Below are positions 1 through 8,005 of a DNA stretch of 64,000 bases, piece by piece. Origin of the DNA: Pseudanabaena galeata CCNP1313 (lineage in GTDB: Bacteria > Cyanobacteriota > Cyanobacteriia > Pseudanabaenales > Pseudanabaenaceae); NCBI RefSeq assembly GCF_029910235.1, contig NZ_CP112874.1, positions 2,728,001-2,792,000 on the forward strand, given 5' to 3'. Both the position numbers and the translations under genes were made by a program. Position 1 is the stretch's first letter; every line of letters starts with the position of its first letter. Under the pieces are notes generated by a model. It made no database searches, was not told the DNA's origin, and saw only the letters and a program-made list of their open reading frames with translations.

Positions 1-792
1 CTCGATACTTACCTAGATTCTACGCCACAGTCCTTATCCCCCAACTTCGAGCCATCAGTTCAAATCCGCAATTTAAATTTTCATTACGGTGAAGGAGATT
101 TATTTAAGCAGGTTTTATTTGACATCAATCTAGAGATCCGCTCTGGACAAATTGTGATCCTTACGGGACCATCTGGCTCAGGTAAAACCACGCTTCTAAC
201 TTTAATAGGGGCTTTAAGGACAATCCAAGATGGTAGTCTGAAAGTTTTGGGTCAGGAACTAAAAGGACTAAACCCTAAAAAATTGGTGCAAATCCGTAAG
301 AATATTGGCTTTATATTTCAGGCGCATAACCTCTTTCATTCTTTGACAGCAAGACAAAATGTGATGATGTCAACGGATCTATTTACCCATGAGGGTGGTA
401 ATGCGATGGCAGCGAATAAAGCGGCGGAAATTTTGACGCAGCTTGGGCTAGGAGAAAGAGTTGACTATAAGCCCCATGCTCTATCGGGTGGACAAAAACA
501 ACGGGTGGCGATCGCAAGGGCTTTGGTCAATCGTCCTAGTTTAATCCTTGCCGATGAGCCAACGGCGGCTCTAGATAAAAAATCTGGGCGCGATGTGGTG
601 ACTTTGATGCAAAAAATGGCTAAGGAGGAAAACATCACTATTTTGATGGTGACCCATGACAACCGTATTCTTGATGTTGCCGATCGCATTATTAACTTGG
701 TGGATGGCAATTTAGAATCTGACAATGTGATGAATGATTTTCTGGCGAATCGTGATGCTTCAGGTGTTGATTCACGTACATTTATGCTGTAG
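1..792 (+). CDS. ABC exporter ATP-binding subunit, DevA-like (5' end outside window)
   Basis: The reading frame is open from base 1 with no start codon, so the N-terminus lies upstream; about 263 codons are visible. ABC ATPase motifs appear in order: Walker A GPSGSGKT (near base 166), Q-loop in FIFQAHNL, signature LSGGQKQRVAIARAL, Walker B LILADEPTAALD and H-loop VTHD. The overall pattern matches the DevA/MacB-type ATPase that works with DevB (membrane fusion) and DevC (permease) subunits; those genes would be expected just upstream, but this is inferred. ATP hydrolysis at the inner membrane would drive export of a glycolipid, lipid or peptide. Two hairpins follow the stop codon immediately. 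Confidence 0.9.
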   Translation, partial: LDTYLDSTPQSLSPNFEPSVQIRNLNFHYGEGDLFKQVLFDINLEIRSGQIVILTGPSGSGKTTLLTLIGALRTIQDGSLKVLGQELKGLNPKKLVQIRKNIGFIFQAHNLFHSLTARQNVMMSTDLFTHEGGNAMAANKAAEILTQLGLGERVDYKPHALSGGQKQRVAIARALVNRPSLILADEPTAALDKKSGRDVVTLMQKMAKEENITILMVTHDNRILDVADRIINLVDGNLESDNVMNDFLANRDASGVDSRTFML

Positions 793-863
793 ATAAGTAT
801 GGTTGGAGCTTTGCGCCAACCATACTTATCTGAAATTATTGAAAGCAGCGCTTTCAATAATTT
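791..863. terminator. Two back-to-back hairpins after the ABC gene
   Basis: A perfect 16-bp stem (791-806 with 816-831, loop AGCTTTGCG) begins with the last base of the stop codon. A second perfect 14-bp stem follows (833-846 with 850-863). There is no clear U-tract, so Rho-independent termination is likely but not proven. They belong to the palindrome population found throughout the window. Confidence 0.6.
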
Positions 864-902
864 AAATAGGCTGTAACTAATTTATTTGGAGTTAATTTTT
901 TG

Positions 903-2258
903 ATGAGCAGACATCTAGAAGAACAAGCACTAGAAAAAGCGTTTTATCAACTTGCCGATCGCTTGATTGATAGTCTGCATCAGGGTGAACACCTAACGAT
1001 TAACTTGGAGAGTGAACGTAGTCAATTCACCAGATTTAACCATGCCAAAGTCCGACAGTCAGGAGTGGTCGCTGATGGGAACGTGACCATTTTGCTAATT
1101 TATAATCAGCGTGAAGCTTTTGCTAAGTTTCCGTTTACAGGCGATCGCGAAATTGATATGGCTTATGCGATCGCTAATCTTGAATATCTCAGGCAAGAAG
1201 TTGCCCAAATCCCTGAGAACCCTTATCTAGTCATTCCTGAGAACCAAGGCTCAAGTCGCGAGGTTTATCAAGGTAATTTGTTAAAGCCAGAGGAGGCGAT
1301 CGCCACAATTCTCGCGCCAGTGAATAATGTTGATTTTACTGGCTTCTATGCTTCAGGTTCGGTAATTCGCGCTAACGCGAATTCCGCAGGTCAAAGACAT
1401 TGGTTTGCGACGGATTCTTTTTTTGTGGATTATTCGATGTTTGTCCAGACTGATTCAGGCGAAAAAGCCGTCAAAGGTATTTATGCTGGCAAAGATTGGG
1501 ATGCACAAGCTTATAAATTACAGATTAATCGCTCTCAGCAACAATTAGTAGCATTGCAAAAGCCAAGTAAAACGTTAGAGCGTGGTCAGTACCGTACTTA
1601 CTTTGCGCCTGCGGCTTCATCGGAGCTATTGGGCTTTTTGACTTGGAGTGCGGGGGAGTCTGGTTTGCAGCAGAGTAGTAGCGCTCTTTTAAAGTTAAAA
1701 AACCAAGAAAAAGCTCTCTCACCTTTACTATCCATTAGTGAAAACTTTACCTATGGGAATGTACCGCGTTTTAACGATTTAGGCGAGGTTGCTCCTGAAT
1801 ATTTACCCATTATTACTGAGGGAAAACTTGTTAATACTTTGGTAAGTTCGCGCAGTGCCAAAGAATATGGCAAGATTGCTAATGGTGCTGATGAAGGTGA
1901 ATCGATGCGATCGCCTGAAGTTGCCGCAGGGAGTTTAGCTGAGTCTGACATTCTCAAACAGTTAGATACGGGACTCTATCTATCCAATTTGCATTACCTC
2001 AATTGGAGCGATCGCAGTGGTGGTAGAATTACTGGGATGACTCGCTATGCTTGCTTCTGGGTTGAGAATGGTGAGTTTATCGCTCCCATTGAGAATCTAC
2101 GTTTTGATGATAGTATCTATGAGTTTCTTGGCGAAAATCTCGAAGCTTTTACCAATTTTCGTGAATTTATTCCTAATACAGGAACCTATGAAACGCGATC
2201 GCTTGGCGGTATTCTCGTCCCAGGCATGTTAGTACAAGACTTTACCTTCACTCTCTAA
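903..2258 (+). CDS. pmbA: TldE/PmbA-type metalloprotease subunit
   Basis: A 451-residue protein of the TldD/PmbA (U62) family. The partner TldD in this window (38939-40327) carries the HEAFGH metal site; no HExxxH is visible here, as expected for the non-catalytic TldE subunit. The TldD-TldE complex degrades unfolded peptides and matures some ribosomal peptides. Family features include an N-terminal segment with RFNHAKVRQSG and a C-terminal segment with GRITGMTRYACFWVENGE and LGGILVPGMLVQDFTF. The ATG at 903 follows GGAG (888-891) by 11 bases; a TTG one codon earlier is also possible. The gene stands alone, with no neighbour in its pathway. Confidence 0.9.
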   Translation: MSRHLEEQALEKAFYQLADRLIDSLHQGEHLTINLESERSQFTRFNHAKVRQSGVVADGNVTILLIYNQREAFAKFPFTGDREIDMAYAIANLEYLRQEVAQIPENPYLVIPENQGSSREVYQGNLLKPEEAIATILAPVNNVDFTGFYASGSVIRANANSAGQRHWFATDSFFVDYSMFVQTDSGEKAVKGIYAGKDWDAQAYKLQINRSQQQLVALQKPSKTLERGQYRTYFAPAASSELLGFLTWSAGESGLQQSSSALLKLKNQEKALSPLLSISENFTYGNVPRFNDLGEVAPEYLPIITEGKLVNTLVSSRSAKEYGKIANGADEGESMRSPEVAAGSLAESDILKQLDTGLYLSNLHYLNWSDRSGGRITGMTRYACFWVENGEFIAPIENLRFDDSIYEFLGENLEAFTNFREFIPNTGTYETRSLGGILVPGMLVQDFTFTL

Positions 2259-2356
2259 AAAACGATTGGGTTGCCTCTCGTGCGCTAATAATCCATTACG
2301 AGCGAAATGTGGGTTGTAAAACACCCGTTAAGTAGATGGGCATAATTAATTACAAA

Positions 2357-2407
2357 CCCAAACCCGTAAAGTTGCGCCCCTGCGGGGCGCAACTTTACGG
2401 GTTTGGG
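2357..2407. terminator. Perfect 24-bp stem hairpin
   Basis: Bases 2357-2380 pair perfectly with 2384-2407 around a 3-base loop. The stem contains the CCCGTAAAGTT motif that recurs in the hairpin at 50958-51004. It sits between convergently spaced + strand genes and could end pmbA transcription. Confidence 0.55.
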
Positions 2408-2442
2408 TAATTTATTCTGCACAGGTACTTAAAAGACAAAAA

Positions 2443-3636
2443 ATGAATCACGTACTAATTGGAATATCTGGCGGCATTGCTGCTTATAAAGTTTGTGAGG
2501 TGGTTTCGAGTCTAGCCAAACGTGGAATCGAAGTGCGAGTAATCCTGACGCGATCCGCCTCGGAATTTGTGACTCCACTTACCTTTGCGACACTCTCGCG
2601 GCAACCAGCTTATACTGATGTAGACTTCTGGCAACCGAGTAATGGTAGACCCTTGCATATAGAGTTAGCAGAATGGGCGGATGTAATTTTATTAGCACCC
2701 ATGACCGCAAACACCTTGGCGAAAGTAGCCTATGGAATGGCTGATAACTTACTTACAAATACCTTACTCGCGGCTGAATGCCCAATTCTATTTGCTCCAG
2801 CGATGAATACGACGATGTGGTTGCAACCTACTGTTCAAGAGAATTGGCATAAAGTTTTGACATTCTCCAAATATACCGCGATCGCACCGACCGATGGAAT
2901 CCTCGCCTGTGATGCAGTTGGCACTGGACGGATGGCAGAACCAGAAATAATTTTGGAATATCTAGAGTCTTTTCTGTTTACCCAAGGGAAACAAGATCTT
3001 AAAGGAAAGAGGATTTTAGTGAATGCTGGCGGAACAAGAGAATTTATTGATCCTGTCCGCTTTATCGGCAATCCATCCACAGGAAAACAAGGACTTGCGA
3101 TCGCCAAAGCAGCTATTCATCGCGGAGCAAAAGTTACCCTCATTACTTCTAACTCCTCGCCGCTAGTGGGAAGTGGTTTAGGGGTGAAGACAGTCCGTAC
3201 TTCCGCCGAAATGCACCAAGCTATGCTCGAAGAATTTCCTAACGCTGATATTACGATTGCGGCGGCGGCTGTTGGTGATGTGCGATCTAAAATGCAAAGT
3301 GATCGTAAGCTACCAAAGTCAGAAATCCCCTTAAATTTAGAACTCGAATATATTCCTGATATTATTGCCGATCTCGCCACTCGTAAACGTCCTGATCAAA
3401 TACTGGTGGGATTTGCTGCTCAAACTGGAACTGAGGCAGAGGTTATGACCGCAGCACAAGAGAAATTGCAGCGAAAAGGACTAGATGCGATCGCGGCTAA
3501 TGCGGTCAATACTTCTTTAACAGGCTTTGGCACTGATACCAATCAAGCCATATTTATCCACAAAGAGGGACATGAGCAAACTACTCCTCTCTGCTCAAAA
3601 TTAGAACTTGCCCATCGCTTATTCGATTTCCTATAG
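2443..3636 (+). CDS. coaBC: Bifunctional phosphopantothenoylcysteine decarboxylase / phosphopantothenate-cysteine ligase
   Basis: A 397-residue CoaBC, the two-step enzyme of coenzyme A synthesis. The N-terminal flavoprotein half has GISGGIAAYK at the start, LAPMTANTLAK (the PASANT-type motif), FAPAMNTTMW and LACDAVGTGRMAEPE around the catalytic Cys. The C-terminal CoaB half starts near residue 185 with NAGGTREFIDPVRFIGN and keeps KQGLAIA and DITIAAAAVGD. Length is normal for the family. ATG 2443 is the first Met before the conserved start. The TAG stop overlaps the outer edge of the repeat element that follows (CTATAGCAATG). Confidence 0.95.
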   Translation: MNHVLIGISGGIAAYKVCEVVSSLAKRGIEVRVILTRSASEFVTPLTFATLSRQPAYTDVDFWQPSNGRPLHIELAEWADVILLAPMTANTLAKVAYGMADNLLTNTLLAAECPILFAPAMNTTMWLQPTVQENWHKVLTFSKYTAIAPTDGILACDAVGTGRMAEPEIILEYLESFLFTQGKQDLKGKRILVNAGGTREFIDPVRFIGNPSTGKQGLAIAKAAIHRGAKVTLITSNSSPLVGSGLGVKTVRTSAEMHQAMLEEFPNADITIAAAAVGDVRSKMQSDRKLPKSEIPLNLELEYIPDIIADLATRKRPDQILVGFAAQTGTEAEVMTAAQEKLQRKGLDAIAANAVNTSLTGFGTDTNQAIFIHKEGHEQTTPLCSKLELAHRLFDFL

Positions 3637-3639
3637 CAA

Positions 3640-3751
3640 TGTCAGATCGACGAAAGCGAAAAATGGTAAGAATCGCTAAGCGATTCTTACCATTTTCTGC
3701 CATTTGCGTCGTGCATCGCACGCCGCAAATGGCTATATTGAACTCACGTTA
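3640..3751. mobile_element. Family B double-hairpin element, copy 1
   Basis: Bounded by GTCAGATCGACGAAAGCG on the left and GAACTCACGTTA on the right, matching the family B ends (AACGTCAGTTCGA and its complement). Inside are hairpin 1 (arm AAAATGGTAAGAATCGC) and hairpin 2 (arm GCCATTTGCGTCGTGC). Hairpin 2 has one arm mismatch: the left arm reads GCGTCGTGC but the right arm reads GCACGCCGC. Other copies are at 45711-45823, 52854-52966 and 55047-55160. A 63-codon frame starting at 3639 runs through this and the next element and is not regarded as a gene. Confidence 0.75.
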
Positions 3752-3853
3752 TAGCAATGTAAGTTTTGCTAATAAAAACCAAAAGATGAGTGGCGGCGCT
3801 TCGCGCCGCCACTCATCTTTTGGTTTTTGATTTGTCCTAGCTATCTCTCTAGA
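3750..3853. mobile_element. Family C hairpin element, copy 1
   Basis: Starts TATAGCAATGTAAGTTTTGC and ends in a TGTCCTAGCTATCTCTC segment, with a long central hairpin (arm CCAAAAGATGAGTGGCGGCG, core TTCG). It abuts family B copy 1 with a shared TA, so the two are nested or joined. Related copies are at 47543-47658, 53005-53090 (truncated) and 54914-55029. Confidence 0.7.
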
Positions 3854-3896
3854 GTGGGTGTAAAATATCTAAGTTTTAGAAAATATTGGGCTTGAC

Positions 3897-5498
3897 ATGC
3901 TAAAAACTTTCGGTATCGTTCGCCAAACCGTAATAGTGACTATTTGTTCATTTACACTCACAGCAGGTGAATTTGCTCAAGCTCAATCCGACTCTAACCC
4001 CATCTTAAAAATTGGCATTGTGCAACGTTTTGGGGAAAGACCTCAAGATCGGCTGACACTAAAAGCAAGAGCAGGTGGACAACTGACACTTTCCTTCCCA
4101 TCGGCTGATGGTACAAGTACCCAGACTATTACCAGCGATCGCATAGTGATCGAAATCGCCTCCCAGCCATTATCGCCACCAATTCTCGAAGAGAAGATCG
4201 TTCTGAGTAATCATCGTAGTTTTGAGAATGCGGCTGCGAGTGCCTTCCATTGGGGAGAGAAAGGAATTCAAACAGAAATGGCACAACCAAGACGCTGGCA
4301 AGTTTGGGCAAAGCGTGAAGTCTATGACTCAATGTTATTGCGCTATTTGATGTTTTATACCCTGCGATCGCAAGGTAATTTAACCGTGCAACTCGATCGC
4401 CGTGTATTGCCTCAAAAAGCGATCCCCTCCTTTACGGTCGGAGATTTTCGATACAATCGCGATCGCCTTGATGTTAGTAGCAGTACAGGAATTGTGGAAG
4501 TTAGCTATCAACGCGAGAATAAAGCCGAAATTAGCAATCGTCCCTATGCAGGTACACTCAGATTACAACCCAATGCCCACCAAAATTTTACGCTAGTTAA
4601 TAATGTTCCTTTGGAAACCTATGTGCGTGGTGTGGTTCCCCATGAAATTGGGTATAACGCTCCCTATGCCGCAGTCCAAGCGCAAGCAATTTTAGCCCGT
4701 ACCTATGTGTTGGCAAGTTTGCACCGTTTCAAAGTCGATAACTATGAACTCTGTGCCGATACGCAATGCCAAGTCTATCGAGGGTTAGAAGACACAACAG
4801 TAGTGGCTGATCGGGCGATATCTGATACTAGAGGCTTAGTGCTGACCTACAACAATCGCGCGATCGATGCTTTGTATTCCTCAACCACAGGGGGCATTAC
4901 CGCCAACTACAACGATATTTGGGATGGCACACCACGCCCCTATTTACAATCGGTTTTGGATCTTGCTAAGCGTCCAGAAAATATGCGATCGGCGAATATT
5001 AGTGACGATAAGAATTTGAAAGCATTTTTAGCACGCCAAGAAGGATTTAATGAGGTAGGGTGGAAAAATCTGCGATGGCGGAGAGTTGGCACGTTAGAAG
5101 AATTGCAAACATCTTTGAAAAGGTATTTGCGCTTCTCTGGAGATAACACAACTAATTTTAATGCAATTAAACAATTGCAAGTATTAAAAAGAGCTACTTC
5201 AGGAAGAGTCTTAGAGATGGAAGTAACCACCGATACTGGCAAAATCATCGTCAGGAAAGATGAAATCATTGATGCGTTCGATCCACCTGACAGCACATTT
5301 TTTAAACTAGAGCCAATTTATCAAGATAAGGTATTAACTGGATATGCTTTTATTGGTGGCGGTTTGGGGCATGGAGTCGGCATGAGTCAAACAGGTGCTT
5401 ACAATTTGGCGCGTATGGGCTGGACTTACGATCGCATTCTCAATTTCTATTACACAAACGTCCAGCTAGAAAAGCTACGTCCCGAACATTACCAATAA
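3897..5498 (+). CDS. Exported SpoIID/LytB-domain protein
   Basis: A 533-residue protein with an N-terminal signal peptide (hydrophobic stretch TVIVTICSFTLTAG, likely cleavage after AQA near residue 30). The SpoIID/LytB domain occupies the C-terminal 60%: NVPLETYVRGVVPHEIG, AVQAQAILARTYVLAS, CADTQCQVYRG and YSSTTGGITAN, ending with GLGHGVGMSQTGAYNLA. In sporulating bacteria SpoIID is a lytic transglycosylase acting on denuded peptidoglycan; cyanobacterial homologues are presumed wall-active proteins. ATG 3897 directly precedes the signal peptide. The TAA stop is the last codon before family A copy 1. Confidence 0.88.
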   Translation: MLKTFGIVRQTVIVTICSFTLTAGEFAQAQSDSNPILKIGIVQRFGERPQDRLTLKARAGGQLTLSFPSADGTSTQTITSDRIVIEIASQPLSPPILEEKIVLSNHRSFENAAASAFHWGEKGIQTEMAQPRRWQVWAKREVYDSMLLRYLMFYTLRSQGNLTVQLDRRVLPQKAIPSFTVGDFRYNRDRLDVSSSTGIVEVSYQRENKAEISNRPYAGTLRLQPNAHQNFTLVNNVPLETYVRGVVPHEIGYNAPYAAVQAQAILARTYVLASLHRFKVDNYELCADTQCQVYRGLEDTTVVADRAISDTRGLVLTYNNRAIDALYSSTTGGITANYNDIWDGTPRPYLQSVLDLAKRPENMRSANISDDKNLKAFLARQEGFNEVGWKNLRWRRVGTLEELQTSLKRYLRFSGDNTTNFNAIKQLQVLKRATSGRVLEMEVTTDTGKIIVRKDEIIDAFDPPDSTFFKLEPIYQDKVLTGYAFIGGGLGHGVGMSQTGAYNLARMGWTYDRILNFYYTNVQLEKLRPEHYQ

Positions 5499-5657
5499 CT
5501 GATGTTACGTGGAACTCAGATGATGAATCTCTTGCTGGTAGCGTAACAGGGCAACCACGGGGGGATTGCCCCTACTACAATAATTTATATTCTGTAGGGG
5601 CTGTGCCTCCGTGCCAGCCCTAGACTTATATGATCTCAGGAATTGTATACACGTAAC
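5499..5657. mobile_element. Family A element, copy 1 (degenerate right end)
   Basis: Begins CTGATGTTACGTGGAA immediately after the stop codon of the SpoIID-like gene. The interior matches copy 3 (15324-15487): GGGCAACCACGGGGGG, ATTGCCCCTAC and TGTAGGGGCTG. The right end is worn to ACACGTAAC, and no target duplication is recognisable. Confidence 0.7.
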
Positions 5658-5744
5658 TCTCCACAATAAAAAAGAGATAGCACGGCGTGCTATCTCTTTT
5701 TTATTGTGGAGAGTTAAATTAAGAGCCTTGCTCTTAATTTAACT
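5655..5744. terminator. Two hairpins between SpoIID-like gene and psaJ
   Basis: A long stem (5655-5715) with arm ACAATAAAAAAGAGATAGCAC is followed by a second (5712-5744) with arm AGTTAAATTAAGAGC. The T-rich strands on both sides allow bidirectional termination for the convergent spoIID-like and psaFJ transcripts. Confidence 0.65.
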
Positions 5745-5755
5745 CTTTTCCAAAT

Positions 5756-5872
5756 TTAGAAAGGAAATGTCAGGGTGTCTGGGAATAAGCGGTTAGCTTC
5801 AATCAATACACCAGCCGTAATGGTCATCCATACAGCAGCTAAAACAGGAGCAGATGATAAGAAACCTTTCAA
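5756..5872 (-). CDS. psaJ: Photosystem I subunit IX (PsaJ)
   Basis: A 38-residue peptide beginning [20 protein letters not shown] and continuing [18 protein letters not shown], with one membrane helix. This is the PsaJ pattern (KxFLSxAPVLA, TAGxLIExNRxFPD). PsaJ is a single-span subunit at the periphery of photosystem I, near PsaF. The start codon is TTG (5872-5870), preceded by AAAAGGAGAAC; no ATG is available in frame nearby. The gene lies 107 bp downstream of psaF on the same strand, the usual cyanobacterial psaF-psaJ order. It is too short for many gene callers. Confidence 0.92.
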   Translation of the reverse strand: MKGFLSSAPVLAAVWMTITAGVLIEANRLFPDTLTFPF

Positions 5873-5930
5873 TGGAGTTCTCCTTTTAAATAGTTTTGAT
5901 AAATTCTCTAAGTGGAAATATGCTGGGGAT

Positions 5931-5969
5931 AATTTTTAAAAGCTTTGCAAAACAAAGCTTTTAAAAATT
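5931..5969. repeat. 17-bp perfect hairpin between psaF and psaJ
   Basis: Arm AATTTTTAAAAGCTTTG (5931-5947) pairs with 5953-5969. It may attenuate or stabilise the psaF part of a psaFJ transcript; this is inference from position. Confidence 0.55.
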
Positions 5970-5979
5970 ACTTGCATAT

Positions 5980-6555
5980 CTAGCGAGGTGAGACGGTAAC
6001 TTCGTTTTCAGGAGCTACTAGTTCGCCAGTACCAAATTCTTTGAGAGCAGCAAGGGGCCATGCAAAGCCAGTTAGCATGTACTTAACAGCTAGAGGAAGA
6101 TCGATGAGGATTTCCTTTTGAGCTGCGGTTGCTGTGTCCTTACGGATCGCAATGAGGTAAGCACGACCTACCCAGCCAATCCAACCAGCGATGTATAGGA
6201 ACATCAAAGCAGGAATAGTGAATTCGCCAGCGCGATCCCAACGACCATCACTGATCAAGTGAGGTAGACCATCATCTCCACAGAGTAAGCCTGCTTGAGC
6301 ATACTTAGCAAAGCGTGCTTCAGTTTGAGCGATTTTACCTTTGAGGTACTCCGCAGGACCACTGCCAGCTTTGAAGTTAGCTAGACGAGCGGTGTAACCA
6401 TCAACTTCTGAAGCCAAACGATCTTGGAATGCAGAGGATGTAGCACAGGGAGTCAAAGCATTGAATGAGAACTCTGCATATGCAGCAGGGGTTGCAGCAA
6501 GGCTTACGCCAAACCACAAGCTAATAACTAAAATGAGAGCAAAAAGTCTTTTCAT
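5980..6555 (-). CDS. psaF: Photosystem I subunit III (PsaF)
   Basis: A 191-residue PsaF with signal peptide ([20 protein letters not shown], cleavage near AYA-EF). The mature start resembles the family ([13 protein letters not shown]), and [15 protein letters not shown] and [20 protein letters not shown] follow. PsaF spans the thylakoid membrane and exposes a lumenal domain near the plastocyanin/cytochrome c6 docking face. The ATG at 6555 has AAGG ahead (AAGGTTAGTCC). It is the first gene of a likely psaF-psaJ operon, with a hairpin in the 107-bp gap. Confidence 0.96.
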   Translation of the reverse strand: MKRLFALILVISLWFGVSLAATPAAYAEFSFNALTPCATSSAFQDRLASEVDGYTARLANFKAGSGPAEYLKGKIAQTEARFAKYAQAGLLCGDDGLPHLISDGRWDRAGEFTIPALMFLYIAGWIGWVGRAYLIAIRKDTATAAQKEILIDLPLAVKYMLTGFAWPLAALKEFGTGELVAPENEVTVSPR

Positions 6556-6687
6556 GGACTAACCTTAATTTACCTTGGTTTAAGATAGGCAAAAATAACG
6601 AGATTTTCGTTTGAGAACTTAGCCTCAGATCCTATATCAGCGATCGCGCCTTGGTAAAGCAATCTTCACATCCTGTAAAGTAAGTTA

Positions 6688-6845
6688 TTAATTAGGGGCT
6701 GTTAGCTATTAGCTATTAGCTGTTAGCTTTGGGCTTTTTTAGAAGAATATCAAGGCTACCAAGTGTTTATGTATCATAAGTAAGTCCACTAAAAGCTAAA
6801 AGCTAAAAGCTAAAAGCTAATCGCTAAAAGCTAATCGCTAATTAA
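6688..6845. repeat. Heptamer repeat element (AGCTTTT/AGCTAAT type), copy 1
   Basis: The left part has tandem GTTAGCTATTAGC units (about 6700-6728) and the right part has inverted AAAAGCT/AAAGCTAATCGCT units (about 6789-6841), so the two ends are inverted repeats made of 7-bp tandem units. The 3' edge touches the tsaD start codon region. A second copy lies between groES and groEL (44749-44878). Confidence 0.65.
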
Positions 6846-6846
6846 A

Positions 6847-7872
6847 ATGCCAACTATTCTTGCGATCGAATCTAGCTGTGATGAAACTGCGGCGGCGGTG
6901 GTATACGATCGCCAAATTCTTAGTAGCGTAGTTTCATCGCAAATTCAGACCCATGCACTCTATGGCGGCGTTGTGCCTGAGATTGCGGCGCGTCAGCATG
7001 TGGAGACGATTAATCCTGCGATCGCCCAAGCCTATCGTGAATCGGGTAAAACATGGGCTGATATTGACGGGATTGCGGTGACGACTGCCCCCGGACTAAT
7101 TGGCTCGCTGATGATCGGCGTAACAGCGGCGAAAACCTTGGCAATGCTGCATAAAAAGCCTTTGATTGCCGTGCATCACCTTGAGGGGCATATATGTTCA
7201 GCTTTGTTAGCTGATCCAGCTTTGGAGCCACCTTTCCTATGTTTACTAGTCTCTGGCGGACATAGCAGCATTATTTTGGTCAAGGACTACACCGACTATC
7301 AGGTGATGGGTAAAACCCGCGATGATGCGGCGGGTGAGGCTTTTGATAAGGTAGCAAGGTTGTTAGGTTTGGGTTACCCTGGGGGCCCAGCAATTGACAA
7401 AATTGCGATCGCGGGAAATCCGAAAGCCTACAAATTGCCACAGGGAAGAATCCCCGATTTTCCCTATGATTCCAGTTTTAGCGGCTTAAAGACTGCGGTA
7501 TTGCGCTTAACCCAAAAGCTAAGTCCCAATGGCGAAGAGTTGCCGATCGCGGATATTGCGGCTAGTTTCCAAGAAACCGTAGCGGCGGCTCTAGCTATAA
7601 GGACAATCAAATGTGCGCTTGAGCATAATTTATCGACAATTGTGGCGGTCGGTGGTGTGGCGGCGAATAGTGCTTTGCGATCGCGTCTGGTAACAAGTGC
7701 GGCAGAGCATGACATTCGTGCCATTTTTCCGCCTTTGAGTCTATGCACGGATAACGCGGCGATGATTGGCTGTGCGGGAGCGATTCATCTGGCACGCGGC
7801 GAAACTTCGTCGATGAATATTGCCACGCGATCGCGCCTAAATCTCGAAGATTGCCAAAGCTTATATTCATAA
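6847..7872 (+). CDS. tsaD: tRNA N6-adenosine threonylcarbamoyltransferase (TsaD)
   Basis: A 341-residue Kae1/TsaD protein that transfers threonylcarbamoyl to A37 of ANN-decoding tRNAs. It starts [17 protein letters not shown], carries the metal-binding HHLEGH (H111, H115), then LVSGGHS and [22 protein letters not shown], and ends with [11 protein letters not shown] and the D of CTDNAAMIG. Length is typical. ATG 6847 is the only plausible start. A G/C-run palindrome follows the gene. Confidence 0.97.
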   Translation: MPTILAIESSCDETAAAVVYDRQILSSVVSSQIQTHALYGGVVPEIAARQHVETINPAIAQAYRESGKTWADIDGIAVTTAPGLIGSLMIGVTAAKTLAMLHKKPLIAVHHLEGHICSALLADPALEPPFLCLLVSGGHSSIILVKDYTDYQVMGKTRDDAAGEAFDKVARLLGLGYPGGPAIDKIAIAGNPKAYKLPQGRIPDFPYDSSFSGLKTAVLRLTQKLSPNGEELPIADIAASFQETVAAALAIRTIKCALEHNLSTIVAVGGVAANSALRSRLVTSAAEHDIRAIFPPLSLCTDNAAMIGCAGAIHLARGETSSMNIATRSRLNLEDCQSLYS

Positions 7873-7875
7873 AAA

Positions 7876-8003
7876 AGCGTTAAGCCCTCACCCCTAGCCC
7901 CTCTCCCGCAGGAGAGGGGAACAAGAAATCTAATTTCCTCCCCTTCTCCTGCGGGAGAAGGGGTTGGGGGATGAGGGGCGTGTCAGGCATAGTTAAGGCT
8001 TTT
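7876..8003. repeat. G/C-run palindromic cargo in AAAAGCnTTAA ends
   Basis: CCCTCACCCCTAGCCCCTC on the left pairs imperfectly with a GGGGTTGGGGGATGAGGGG right arm (7885-7978). The outer sequences AAAAGCGTTAA (7874-7884) and the complement of TTAAGGCTTTT (7993-8003) form weak terminal inverted repeats. The same cargo type recurs inside different ends at 42643-42793, 54353-54498 and 59081-59220. Confidence 0.55.
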
Positions 8004-8005
8004 GT

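Noticed and set aside
3639-3830. 63-codon gene after coaBC
   Set aside because: Its sequence is made wholly of family B and C hairpins; similar peptides arise wherever these elements occur.
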